Origin: Volvox africanus
Taxonomy: Eukaryota > Chlorophyta > Chlorophyceae > Chlamydomonadales > Volvocaceae
Length of the DNA: 64,000 bases
Assembly: GCA_030268105.1 (NCBI GenBank)
Contig: BSDZ01000079.1
Span: 4,610,001-4,674,000 of the forward strand
Direction: 5' to 3'
The position numbers and the translations under genes were made by a program. Below are positions 40,399 through 52,700 of the stretch, in pieces; positions within the stretch are counted from its first letter, which is position 1, and every line of letters starts with the position of its first letter. The notes under the pieces were generated by a model. It saw only the letters and a list, made by a program, of their open reading frames with translations, did no database searches and was not told the DNA's origin.

Positions 40399-41995
40399 CT
40401 ACTTTGTTTCATCAATTACTAAGTCAACGACCAAGTCCCCTAAGTCCATGTTCAACTGCTCCGCAAGCACGGACTCCAGATGCTGCCCGGCCTCAGGCGT
40501 CATCAGAGCTCTCTCCACAGCCGCTGCAAAGTCCGCGCCTTGTACCTCAACAGTCGCAGTCGTAATAGAAGTCAGTGTCGTACTGCAATGAACAGAGAAG
40601 TGTGTGTCAGTTTTAAGTAGGGAGACATTGTCATGGCTCCTGGATCTTAGATAACTCTTAATACCATGCCTATGTTCACTGCATGAGACTAGGGAGGACT
40701 CACTTGCAAACCTTTAAACACTGCTGCATAAGAAGGTTGTGCATCAGGGTGTCCATCCTCAAGAACACGGTGCCCCCCATGCCCACCTGTTACATGCTAT
40801 CTCATTTATAGTGGTGCTAAGGCCGGGTGCTCCAAGCACCCGCAACGTTGTCATGAAGGCGTCCTGCATGACACACAATGCTTGGAACATGCTGTTCAAC
40901 TGATTTGGGAGGCAGTTAGGGGGTCCTTGGGCCGTAGCGATTTTGGAGTCGCCCTGAACCAAGGCCCCAAGTTCCCCTTAACCTTTGGATTCACTCGTCG
41001 ACATGAAGTGCACAGCAACGTGTCGGCAGTGACAGTGTTGTTCTGGTCCCGTACCTGCATAACGCTCCGTAGGTCGCCAGGTGAAGTATGGCCGATGCAA
41101 GCAGAACTATTCCATGCCAGGCTAGCTGGATGTTGTTTCGATGCGACCTGGTAAGTAGACGTGTGTTGGCAGGATCAGGCGCCAATGAAGTTGAAGGTAA
41201 CGGACCATAGGAGCAGTTATTGGCCGCAATGACCCATCCCGCTTATCTGAGATTACCTACCGTCAAGCCAACCACAACGTGTAATGGTATAGTGACCCAG
41301 CTTTCGAAGCTGCCAGCCATTTGCACTTGAGCCGCCTGCAGGTAATCGAGAAGGCAAGGCACAGAGGACGGTGAGTCCGGAAAACCCTACATACACAAGA
41401 CACAACTAACGATAGGTTCAAGAAGAAGTCGTCTTTACTTCCAGCCACCCACACAATTCCCTAAGCCAAACACTGCGAGCTAAAGTAATGTGTGATGGAT
41501 CACCAACACACTAGATTGCTAGGGGTTCGCGAACAGGTATTGGCCAGCCATAAGCGAACGCGGGAAAGAGGGGGTAATGTCACGCAAACATAGTAACGAT
41601 GTGTAATTCATGTAAAAAAATACATAAGCAGTTGTAAAGTGGCATATGAACTTACATTGTCGTTGGTCCGGTGAAGAAAAGTAATTGGCACAGCGACGGC
41701 TGCAGCTATGGCGACGAAAGTCAGGACCGCCGCTGATAATGCAAGAATTGAGCAATTGCATCTTTGGATTGGTACCTATATAATGACCAACATCGCAATC
41801 TTAAAACGTCCCAGTATACATCATCATGAGCAAGGTCTTCCTCGCAAATCACACCTCTGGCTTTGCGGGTTCAGCAGATAGGCAAATGCGGACTTCAGCA
41901 GCCGATTGAAATGCGCATTCGTCCCAGACAAATATCGGGACTGTACTTGGTGCGGCGAGAACACTCGGCGAGCTGAGGCCCGACCGTTGGGTCTC
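40399..41995 (-). CDS. Membrane-anchored protein with an unrecognised extracytoplasmic domain (paralogue A; 5' end unresolved)
   Basis: Exons in transcript order: from about 41995 to 41855, then 41761-41656, 41386 to 41279 (or 41295), 41147-41055, 40899-40787, 40582-40399; phases agree and the frame ends at a TAG. The second exon encodes a hydrophobic helix (ILALSAAVLTFVAIAAAVAV) after a basic, short N-terminal region, so a type II anchor is likely. The following part has QVQMAGSFESW, CIGHTSPGDLRSVMQ, MQDAFMTTLRVLGAPGLSTT, INEIACN and a C-terminus AEQLNMDLGDLVVDLVIDETK. The same order of blocks occurs in the next gene to the right (MQAAFSELGAPGLNVTV, RVACS, KLAEAIQIDVASPVEL), so the two are tandem paralogues. 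I do not recognise the family. The first exon(s) and start codon are not identified. Confidence 0.6.
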
Positions 41996-42149
41996 CTTCA
42001 TGTCAGCATCACTGCAAGACTGCTTAGCATAAGATTCTGAAGTCAATTCTGGGTCCTTGCTTCGTGGTCCACAATTATATAGGTGCGTGTTTGTATGCAA
42101 GGTAACTATAGTCCCTATCTGCACATGAATATTACCGATGCATTATGGC

Positions 42150-43825
42150 CAGTAATACTTGTTACATGACTTTAAATAAAACCAACAAAACATAAGTATT
42201 GACCCAAGCTTTTCAAAGCTCCGCACGACACTCTCTAACCGAAAACTGCTACAACCCACACGCAAGTTGATCTGGCGCCGCTGTGATCTCTTGCCGCTAA
42301 AATCGAGGACCGAAGCGTTTATATTTATATTTACATTTATATTTACGTAAAAAATTCTTCAAGTTACCCAGGCTGCTTTTAACGGGGGCGAAAAGCCCCA
42401 ATTTCGCAAATGCGGCGATTCTCAGAACGATGAAGTCATTCAAGGACATTATATTTAAATTAACTGAGGCTTGTCATAAGCTTCCGTAGTTTGGAAAAGC
42501 CGTGGCCGTGGGGCCCAAAGGTGGGCGTAATTCAATCTTTATCCATGAATCAACAGATGATTCCATCATATCATTCGTCATATATTCGCAACAATTCTAA
42601 GTGATATTCGTGCCGATAAACGTTATGTGTGAAGCAGGAAAGTCACGACGGCATTAGAATACCGTACCTACCCTATCCCTCGGCATGGATCAGTAATAGT
42701 GATCTTATTGAGATTCAAGTGATTAACTCAAATGAAAACGTATGAGTACTGGGTATTGCCATGTAATCTGTGTCCAGGTCATGCCACACAGGACAACATG
42801 GCTTCACCAACCATCGCCGATTACATTACACTATTATAAGCCTTCCCTGGGTCATGAAATATCACGATAAAGGTTCAGCGTACCAAAAAACATGAAACAG
42901 GCTTTGAATCCAGGCGTCCTCTGCATTCTTTGGAGCTGAAGGAGCCTTTACCTGTCATCATCATCAACTGAGCGGCGCCTTTGGCAGATACAAATGGACG
43001 CGCAGTTTACTACGAACTTGACCCCAAAATCGCTCCGTCGTAGGAACAGCAGGACCCGACAGTCACCTGTTCAATAGCTTCCGAACCGCCGGCTTCTCCG
43101 AAGCCACGGATGCTAACCCAGCAACCTATTCACTACTCTTTTTAAGCTGATTGCAGAGCTCCAGACCCGGCCCTATGGAAAGAGCTCTTCAGGCTTAATA
43201 CCGCTGAGGCAGACATCCGGTTATCAGGTCACCTTTGCGTCGGCTCCCTGCGAGGGCGTCGATCCGGGATCAGATTCTTGGTTCATATCCTGGGGTGCTG
43301 GACCCCGGCTCCCGGCCCCGAGGCCCGACCGGTGCCCGAGCCTCCTTCCCTGGAGTTGTGCCACTCGTCAGGGGTCCTGACCTTTCGCTATGCTCATCCT
43401 CTGATGGTAAGGAGCAAGAATATCTCTTGCATGGTATGACCAATCGTTAGTGATGCGTTAACCAGCATCCGGCCGGCACGCTCGCCTGGATTTCATCTCT
43501 ATGCCATTGCCTTTTTAACTACCTTAATGCCACCGGAACTACGGTAAGTTGAACGCCCATACATTGCCCGTACGTTCGTACATCCTGCGTGTCCCAACAG
43601 GTGTCCTCCGGCACACATACACATACACATACACACACGCAGAAGCCAATGCCAACAAACGTGTTGATTGCTACGTGCGTTCACTTCCGCACTTCACTTG
43701 ATACCTAATGTTGCCGTACTAACGACCCTACGCGACTTCGGCTTTCTCGTTTTTCCATGATGTCACAAAGATGCGCTTCATCGGTCTCATCGTCTGATCA
43801 CCTCCCTCAGACAGCTTCTCTTTGC
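42150..43825. other. Spacer between the two tandem paralogues
   Basis: No gene supported. AT-rich segments at 42300-42480 alternate with GC-rich ones near 43230-43400. It should hold the 3' UTR of the right-hand gene and the 5' part of paralogue A. Confidence 0.4.
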
Positions 43826-46800
43826 TCAATGAGTTCGTGACTGCTCGACTGATTGTCCATTTGGTGAACCTGTCTGTTTTGGAAACTGCGTCATGGGAGA
43901 GAATGGCGGCCTGGTTGGCGGGGGCGCGTTCTCTTTGACAGGAAACGAAGGCAGAAACAAGCCGGGAGAGGAGGCAGGTTGGGTTGACTCGACTGCCGGG
44001 CTTGGTTGCGGAGGATCAGTGGCGCTAGGAAGGGGATCAGGGTTCTGCTGGTTGGGCAACCATGGGGAGGAAGTTGTCTCCGAAATTTGTACAGGCGAGG
44101 GTAGCGGTGGGGAGTCTGGCGGTGGCGGTGGCGGTGGCGGTGGCGATAACAGTGGTAACGGCGGCAGGCTGGGTGGGGCCGGGAAAGCCGTTTGTCCAGG
44201 CGGCTGCTGGGATTCTGGTGCAGCCGGAGGTCGTAACAAGCTGGGTGCCGAGAATGATGGTGGTGGCGAGGAATGGGGACCAGGCAGAACAACCGGGGGA
44301 GGTGCGGGTGAACTTGTGTCTTGCGGCCGTGATGGGAAGGGGGTGACGGGTGGCGGTAGCGGTGGCGGTAGCGGTGGCGCCGGCGGCTCCGCTAACGGGA
44401 CAAAAGGCGGCAGGATATTAGGAGGCGATGGCACCGTTGAGACAGGCGCCGTGGGAGGCCAGGCCGATGGCGGGTCTGGCGATGGCGGTATCGGCTGAAC
44501 TTCCGTGACCGGCACCTGCGGGGATAAGGTAAATTTGTGGCGACTGCAGCGTTGGGGGCTTTAATAGGGACCTGCAGTGGCAGCTGCTTTTCCTGCTTTG
44601 GTGGAGAAAAATCACAGCTGGCCGATGGCGGTGGCGGCAAGCTATATTAGATATCTGGGATGTGACTCACCGAGGGTTCCGGGACCAAAGGCAAGGGTAC
44701 AGCTGGATCCCCCGGTATCGGCGGCGGTGGGTATGGCGGCGGCGTCGAAGGCCATGGCAGGTAGGAAGGAGACGGCGAAGGCTGCGGCGGCGGTGTTGCT
44801 GGCGGCGAAGGCACCGGCTGCATCGGCGACAGCGGTTCAGGCACTGGCGGCGACGGTGATGGCGGCGACGATGGCGGTGGGAAAGGCGCCGGCGGCGATG
44901 GTAATTGCGGCGAAGGCTGTGGAGGTGGTGGCGAAGGTGGCGGTGCTGAAGGCGGTGGTCGCCTACTTGGGCTGGGTTGCGGGCTGTCCGGAGGCAGCGG
45001 CAGCGGCAGCGAAGCAGCCAGACTGGGCTGCGGTACGGGCGGCCGTCGCGGTGGCGGCGCCAACGGCAATGGCAGCAGCGCTCCTTCATCGCTCACTGCA
45101 ACGAACCGCAAGATCTTGAGCTCGACTGGCGAGGCTACGTCGATTTGTATCGCCTCTGCCAGCTTGCGCTCAACCAGCCCTCTGCTGCCTGCCCCGCCGT
45201 CGCCAACCCCAGCCGTTACGGCATCACTAACCGCTGTGACCGCCTCAGGACCGCTGCCTTCAGGTAGCAACACCTTGAAGAGCAACGCCAGCTCTAAGGC
45301 GCTGTCATCCTGCGGTATGGCCAGCAGCAATCGCCCAATGAGTCGCCCAGGGTTGCCTGGCAGCGCTGTCGGCGGCGACGCTGCAAAGCTAGATTCGCTT
45401 TTTGAGGAAACCCTGCTACAGGCCACTCGGTGCACTGTTACGTTCAGCCCCGGAGCACCCAGCTCACTGAAGGCAGCCTGCATGGCTACTGCCATGAGGG
45501 ACAGAGGCCGCTGATGTTGCGGCATTGCGGCTTCGAAGCCCGTGAGGGAAGTGCAGGTAGCGGGACACGCTGCTGCCGCTGCCGCCGTTGACCCCAGTGC
45601 TTGGCAGCGCAGCTGTGGGCATGATGGTGGCAGTGATGGTGGGGTCAGCGGAAAACAAATAACGCGATACGGGCAATTATTGGCGGGGCATCACACTTAA
45701 CGCCACTACGACCGGGCCAGATCAGCGCTTTGCAGGTGCCGGTGCAATGGCGTGCTTGCCGGTGCACATGCCAATAGGATCGCAGCTGCAGCTGCAAGCA
45801 AGCGCCAGTGCCAGTGCCAGTCACGCAATTGGGTACTTTCCCATTAGCGGTGCATCACGATGCCGTATAAACTTAGATATCTATCAGCAGAGATACATAC
45901 TGCATCCTTCGTCTAAAAGCGTCTTCCGGAAGCTGCGCATCCCGAAAGCGCCTGGGCTCTTGTAAAGAAGGTTGAACGTTTGCATCGAAAATATTTAATA
46001 AATGAAAAACGTTTCTGGGGTGTACTCATGGCTTCACACTGTTCCTATGGACCACAATCGCCGACGAAGTCCCAACAAAGTACGAACCTGCAGAAGCACG
46101 TCAAAGAACACAAACGATGGCGGGTGGCTGTCGGCCACTCCCGTGGGTTGAACTGAGACTTGGTCGTGCTGGATCACAAAGAATAGGTCGGCACCCGATT
46201 AGGTAGGGAGTTGGCCGCAACTTAGCTGACTAGATCTGTGAGCTAGATCCCGGCCAAAATATGGGGGTCAAAGGACCTCTGGTCCGAAGGGTGGCTCACG
46301 TCCTGTGGGTGGCTCCCTGTCTGGCGTGATGTCGGTGGCCTACCTGGGCTTCGGGCATCCCACAGCCTACGAGTGTACATGTGGGCACGATGGCCACCAC
46401 CATAGCCGCCACCACCAAAAAGACAGCATTCAAGATGAGCGCATTCGTAGTAAAGCAGCTTCGAGTTTGGCGCTGTGGAGGAGGGAGAGGAAATGCCGTC
46501 TTTCACTCATTGGGTACCAAGGGGAGATCGGTGCGGAAGTGAGTCACGACTCACGAGTCACTACTCTTCGTGACAGATCCACTTTTTCTTGAGTCGAGAA
46601 ACCAAGCAGATAAAAGAGAGAGAGGGGAAGAGAGAGAGAGTGTGTGTGTGAGAGAGAGAGGATGGTGAACCAACCCATCATTTAGATTTGCGACGTTACG
46701 CGAATGATATTATGTTCAGGGAACATTATGACAACCAGGGCTGCAGGGAGTATGACAACCAGGGCTGCAGGGAGTATGCTTCGTATGTGTGTAAAAGTCG

Positions 46801-47187
46801 CCATTCTCAACTCCCTTGTCAACCCCCTTGGCAACGGGCGGTGGGTGCGATACAACTGCGAGCAACTGCCGGTCACCCTCGGTAACCTGCCTTACGCAGC
46901 AAGCTGGAGGACGGTTCCGCGATAAGGGCATCACGGTTACCAGAGCCGGGCACAAGGGACCCCATGCGGCGCAGCGAGGAGTCGCTGAATGCCAAAACAG
47001 TCGCATTTATCGAGGCTGGTTCCTTAGTGGGGACAGCTGGTCGCGATGGAGGTTGAGGAGGCATCCAGACGGCCGGTTCGATGTTTGATACTTCGGATAC
47101 CTGGTGCGGTAGATAAGGAAGCTGGTTGCTTGAGCTGTCTTCGGTAAGGTTTGGGTCAGGTGAGGAGTGAGGAGCTGAAAGCTGCAT
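43826..47187 (-). CDS. Membrane-anchored, proline-rich (hydroxyproline-rich-glycoprotein-like) protein (paralogue B)
   Basis: Firm exons: 46472-46371 (membrane helix LILNAVFLVVAAMVVAIV), about 45590-44671 and 44515-43826, the last two joined in phase by a GT-AG intron. The middle exon starts with CTSLTGFEAAM, MQAAFSELGAPGLNVTV and RVACSRV, then KLAEAIQIDVASPVELKILR: the same domain as paralogue A. It continues into long PPSPPPP-type arms that fill the last exon ([25 protein letters not shown]). Such Pro/Ser arms are typical of algal hydroxyproline-rich wall or matrix glycoproteins, but the pherophorin domain is not seen. A 5' exon at 47187 to about 46905, starting MQLSAPHSS, is a guess. Exons between 46371 and 45590 are not resolved. 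Expected topology is a cytosolic N-terminus with the Pro-rich part outside the cell. Confidence 0.55.
46727..46776 (+). repeat. 23-24 bp tandem duplication
   Basis: Two copies of TATGACAACCAGGGCTGCAG plus GGAG in direct tandem, with the start of a third (GGGAGTATG). No function assigned. Confidence 0.8.
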
Positions 47188-47821
47188 TTGGAAATTCGCC
47201 TATGTTCGACTGCTTTGCTTAGGGGCAGCATAGTAGGGGAATTGAAGCACCTAATGCGACGTACATCTCAAGGAAATGAACTTATGCAAAGACCCAAAGC
47301 TAGTTTTGACGGCGGACGCCCAAGGTGTCCAAAAGCACCATCGCGTGGGTCACGTCGCTCTTGGGCGTCAGCAGCTGCCAACCTTCCAGACGTTGCCATC
47401 CAACCAACAAAACCATGTTCTGTATCTTCCGCAAGTAACCCTAGTACGGCAGCAGCCTCCTGCGGTATCCTGATTTGGATATCTACGGGCCTTATCTGGG
47501 ATAACCAGTTGCCTCGTGGACATCTTCCGATGGGGCCTTTTCTGGATGATTCTAGGCGGATATGAAGTAGTTACACATCTCATGAGTGAGATAGCAGATG
47601 AAAGCAGCCTCGCAATCGATCCCCATCCCGGTATGGTAGCACCGGCGGCGCATACATGACTATGGAAATTCAATTAGGAGCCTGGTGAGGATGACTGCTT
47701 TAATGAGCGATAGGGTAACCGATAGTCCTTCGAATAGATCGAGAGAGCTTGCAAGGTGTATCTTGCAAAGCGCCCCGTCTATCGGACAGAATGCCAACGT
47801 GCCAAGTGTCATTTTTCTTTT

Positions 47822-47862
47822 CACTATAACAACAGATTCGTGCGTTAGGCTCGCGTTAGGCT
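47822..47862 (+). repeat. Left terminal inverted repeat of the CACTA element
   Basis: Starts CACTATAACAACAGATTCGT and pairs with 56813-56853. Confidence 0.9.
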
Positions 47863-48240
47863 GCGTTAGGGCGCGTATGTGTGCGTAAGGCTGCGTTTTG
47901 TGCGTTAGAGGTTGCGTTAGCCTAACGCGAGCCTAACGCAAAGAAATAGAAAACTTGACAGAACGTCTGTTATAGTGCGTCGTTTTCAAGTTCGTTTAAA
48001 TGAAAACAATATTTATAATGATTATAAAAGTTCCCTGTAATTTTTATTACGTTTTGTGGTGCTCGAAAATCGGGGGCTTGCGTATGTTCTAACGCGAGCC
48101 TAACGCAAACCTAACGCACGCGATCGCAAACCTAACGCACGCGTTAACTTTACGCAAACAGCTTGCGTATATCTTGCGTACAGTGCGTTACGATACGCAC
48201 GTAACGCACTGTAACGCAGTTTACGCAAAGTTTATGTAGA
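47836..48240. repeat. Left subterminal GCGTTAG array
   Basis: At least ten GCGTTAG or CTAACGC cores in both orientations, plus GCGTAA/GTTACG variants, in about 400 bp with an AT-rich gap at 47940-48060. Probably transposase or accessory-protein sites. Confidence 0.8.
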
Positions 48241-49690
48241 TAGTGCATAATAATGTTCGGAGCACGGGTTTGCCGGATTTATTTAGTTTGCTTACTTGCT
48301 CTTATTGTGCAGTAGTCTCGAGACTTTGTGCATAAAATATCTTCAAAGTTAATTTCAATTTAGCATAGCGCTATGAATACTAGTCGTTGTACAAGAGATT
48401 GCTCTGGTGAACGCTTGTTAACATCGCTAAATCGCTACCATTATACGAATTTAGAACCTGTACATGTGGCTTACTTTATAACATAGAACTCTGAAGTGCC
48501 ACACATGGCTGTTCAGGGCTACCTTTCTAATTATGGAAGGCTTTCTAATTATTGAGCAGCAAGCTGCCGGAGTTAGCAAGTCTGGGTAAGGACCGAGGAA
48601 ATTTGGCAACAGCAAACCTTACACAGTAGCCAGGCAACAATGTTTCCAGATGGAGACCCAAACAAAGTCACCAAGAGCCACAGTTACACATCGAGCAGGC
48701 CCCAAAAATTAGATAGCCTTGTCCGGCAAGCATCATAGCAGCTTGGCGTATGTGTGAAAATTGACCATGAAAACGAGCATGTGTGAGAGGTACTCTATGA
48801 CCCCAATGCTTCCCCAATCCAGACATATTGCAATGCAGAATAGTTCAATCGCTGCACGGGAATGAATAGTTCAACGGATTCACGCCACAATTTTCAGCAC
48901 GGTCATTATTTTGTCCTTGCATCAAAAACGTCATGCACATTCCTAACCAGAATTGTTTCATGGCTCCAGAAACTCCAAGCACGTGCCTAAGCCGATGACG
49001 GCGCTGTACTGAGGGCTGCCCAGAACCCTTGCCTTCCATCCCATCCCGCTGGCCCTGGCTCCCAAGACGGGGCACATAGACGGGGCATCTCAAGTACAAA
49101 CATTGCAATGGTGATTCTAAACATCCTCGTCACAATGAAGTCACTTCTCATTGCTACTAAAACCAGGAAGAGCCAAGCTTTGAGCCAAGCGGCTGCTGCC
49201 TTGGTCCATGCCATCTAGCAGATCCGATGCAATGTTGCCTTCTAGTGGCTCCCTTCCAGGCATGGCACACTGAAAATGTTCCTGACTTTCAGGGGAAAAG
49301 TGTTTTTGGGATGTAAAGAGTTTCATACGGGACTTTCCATCATAAGCAGAAGGCGGCTCCATTCGTTACTGAAGCAATTATTATTTCTTTACAAATATAT
49401 TATTAGCTGTTGATGCTGCAGAAATTATAAGTATGCTGCCTGCGCAAGCAAGGTTGTCCAATAGAACTGCTACCCTATGACATGGACGACCTGACGACTG
49501 TGTACATTGGGTGGCATTAAATGTACATATAAAGGATGTTGTAAAGCAGGGTTACGAAACATTGTTGCTTACATGGGATTGATTGGCAGCCGCACAACCC
49601 TGGACGGAGTACGGAAGCACTACTCTTCGCTTTTAAGTAGTACGTATGCATAAGATTTGTATTTTACTTGAACTAGTAAAAGAATAAATT
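48241..49690. other. Left internal part of the CACTA element, no recognised gene
   Basis: Short open frames only. A plus-strand frame at about 48631-48738 starts MFPDGDPNKVTKS and a minus-strand ORF at 49141-49362 starts MEPPSAYDGKSRMKLF. Either could be an exon of an element gene, but neither has a known motif. Confidence 0.35.
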
Positions 49691-49746
49691 ATTTTCCTGC
49701 GTTTATTTTTGTCGTGTACGAAATACTTTATTGCTACCAACCCGCA

Positions 49747-52700
49747 GAAAAACGGCCGAAATGACGTGCCATTAGGAACTCATAATGGGCGCCCTAGCAA
49801 AGGCCAAAAGCAGCCCGCGCATGGTGAAGATGCATCGATGATGGTGCTGGCTGCCAACGCAGCTAGCATACATCAGAAGGAGAAGGAGGTCAAGGCCGCT
49901 AGACGCTGACAGGTTAGTGCAAATACTAGTAGTACGGAGAGTGGATGATGGGGTGTGCAAATTACCAGGCGTGCTTAGCAAAATTATTGCTGGATGGGTG
50001 ATGTACATTATGGATCTCATATACAGGGATGTACAGATCATTAGTTGTTGCTCTCGGAACAAAAGCCATTGCCATTTCTGTTATAATTGCACTGTGCTAA
50101 GAAAGGCCTAGGTCAAGAACCAAAGGCCTGACGAACCAAGGAAAAAAATCAGCAACACTTCGGGCGATGCGACAAGGGATGGGCGGGCGGGCGCGTGCTG
50201 AACAACAAAAACAAGATAAAAGGAACGACTACACACGCGAATAAATACAGCCCTGAGGACACGGGCTGAGGTAAGGCCCTTAGTTTAAATGCCTTACCGA
50301 GGCCTTACACCTAACTAACCCGGCTTCCTAACGCAAGCCCGCATTAGTTGTTGCTCTCGGAACAAAAGCCAAAGAAAAGATACCAGCGCTTAACGGTTAA
50401 AGTACTGAACTCCAAACGGTGCGACCCGGCCAACCGCTAGAGGGCCAAAGAACGCTAAGGCTTTAGGGCAGGCACGAACACCTAAGTCAAGATAATGCTC
50501 CCGCAAAGCCGACGAATTAGTACTCCAACCACCAAAGGCTACCACAACCACCATGGGAACACCAGCTGCACGGGCCGCCGAGGCACCACCTCACCTTAGA
50601 CTATACAGAGTGTGCACGCCCCGAAGGCTCTGCAAACCAAACTGACCAAGCACCAGGTCGAACCAACGCTCTGCCCCTTGAGTAGACTGACGGACAGGCC
50701 AAAGACGAGACTGGTCCTGAGCTAAACGCTGCAACAAGGCAACTCGGAGAAATGGAAGACCACAAAGAGGAAACTGCAGTACTGGGGCACGTTCAGCAGA
50801 CACTACCCTACCTTTCCAGTTAAGGGGCTTGTACTGGAAAACCGGGATACCTCCCAACTCCACCACACGTGCCCAACAAACCGACAGTAGGCAATCCGGA
50901 CGCAGGAACAAACAAAACCCCAAAACAACAAATAAAAGCGGCAAGAAAACTGGAGAGCTAACCGAAACTAACGGTAACACCTCATACAGCACCCAAGCAC
51001 TCTCCGCACTGAAGGCTAAGACTAAAGAGGAGGTGGGGGAAAAGGAGACCTGAAGACGTTCCCAACCCTTTCTGAAGGCTACAAGCAAGGCATTGTCTCC
51101 CGCACAAGGCTTAGGGTAGCCCAGAAGGTCGTGAATCGTGTTAACAGCACTGAAGTATGGCTGAGCAGTACGCGCCTGGACAGTGCCTTTTGCCGCAAGA
51201 AACTGACCCCACAACAAGCCTGCATAGAAGGAAACCGGAAGGAACTCCAAGCCCTCCATCACACAAAAACGCACAAAAGCCGCAAAATGAGATCCATAAG
51301 ACCGCCAAGTACTAGCACCATAACACGAGCCATCACGATCTGTGCTATCTGTTGGAGACAGGCCGAATGATCTAACCCTGCAGCTCCCGATTGAAGATGA
51401 GAAACCAGCAGGTCCGAAACCACGGGAGGGGCAGCAACCAAACCCAGATTAAGGCCATATCTAGGGGCTACCCTACCAACGGCATTTGCCTCAAGAGAGC
51501 GAGCCCATTCTACCACTGCACCCGTACTGCTACGACCTGCCAACTCGGAGGAGGAAGGAAGGTGCTCGAACCTCGCATCCCAGGAGCAAACAGCACGGTG
51601 TTGGATGGGAGGAAAACCAGGTCCACTGCTAGCTCCATGAGTTGCTGCCACCAAGGTTGAGCCGTCCAGTAGGGGACCACCAGGGTGACACATGCCTGCT
51701 CTTCTCGGACCTTCTGCACCACGGCCATCAAAAAGTCCGGGTCCAGGGGTGGGCAACCGTAAGCGTTGTGCCCAGTCCAGGGTTGTAATAGTGCGTTCAC
51801 ACCTGATGAACCCGGGCAATGATGCCGTGAGAAGAAGCAAGGCAGCTGCGCGTTGATATGCGAGGCAAATAAGTCCAGGTCATGCGGACCAAAACGGTTT
51901 TCAATAAGCTGAAAAAGGTGAGGGTGCAAACGATAATCATCCCGATCTATCCAACGAGAAGCTGCATCTGCCTCATTCTCCGCACTATCTACCCGTTCCA
52001 CCTGGAGGATAATGCTATGTTCCTGCAGGAAACTCCATAAACACCTCATCTCCTCATGCAAACACGGGGATCTAGAAGACAGACGTCCCAAAACTGCCTG
52101 CATGCAAGTGTTATCCTCCCTGATAAGCACAACCCGCTGGGTGACATAAGGAAGAAACGACTCCAAGGCATGACGAACCACATGCAGCTCTTTCCAATTA
52201 ATATGCGCCAGGTAGTCGTTAGAGGACCAATAACCTCGAGCTATCTGACCATGTAGTGTTGCACCCCAGGAGTGGCGGGATGCATCAACAGACAAGTCCA
52301 CCGCGGCAGGCCCTATGTGAATAGCGGCAGAGCAATGCCACATTGGGATATCAGCCCACCAGTCAAGATCCCAAAGGGAACCACGTGATAGACGAATACG
52401 GCCTGACCAACCTACAGGTTGCATGATATCATCACAGAAGTTACGAAGAAAAAGCGGGGCTGGGGTAAGAACCAACTTAACACTCTGGGTGAAACCACAA
52501 AATTTTGCTAACTCACGCTTCTGGACCACCCGACGATTTTTCTTAGCCGTGACCCTCAAGCCAACTGCCAGCCATCGGAGCTTGGAAAGCTTCTCCTTGG
52601 GTACCTCAAACAAACCAGATGCGGTATTGACAGTGATGCCTAAATGATAAACTGCCTGCGAAGGCTCCCACTGACATTTTGTTGGGTGACAAGCTAAACC

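Noticed and set aside
43893..44498. Plus-strand Gly-rich 201-codon ORF
   Set aside because: It is the antisense of the proline-rich exon of paralogue B, which has good splice sites and a continuing domain.
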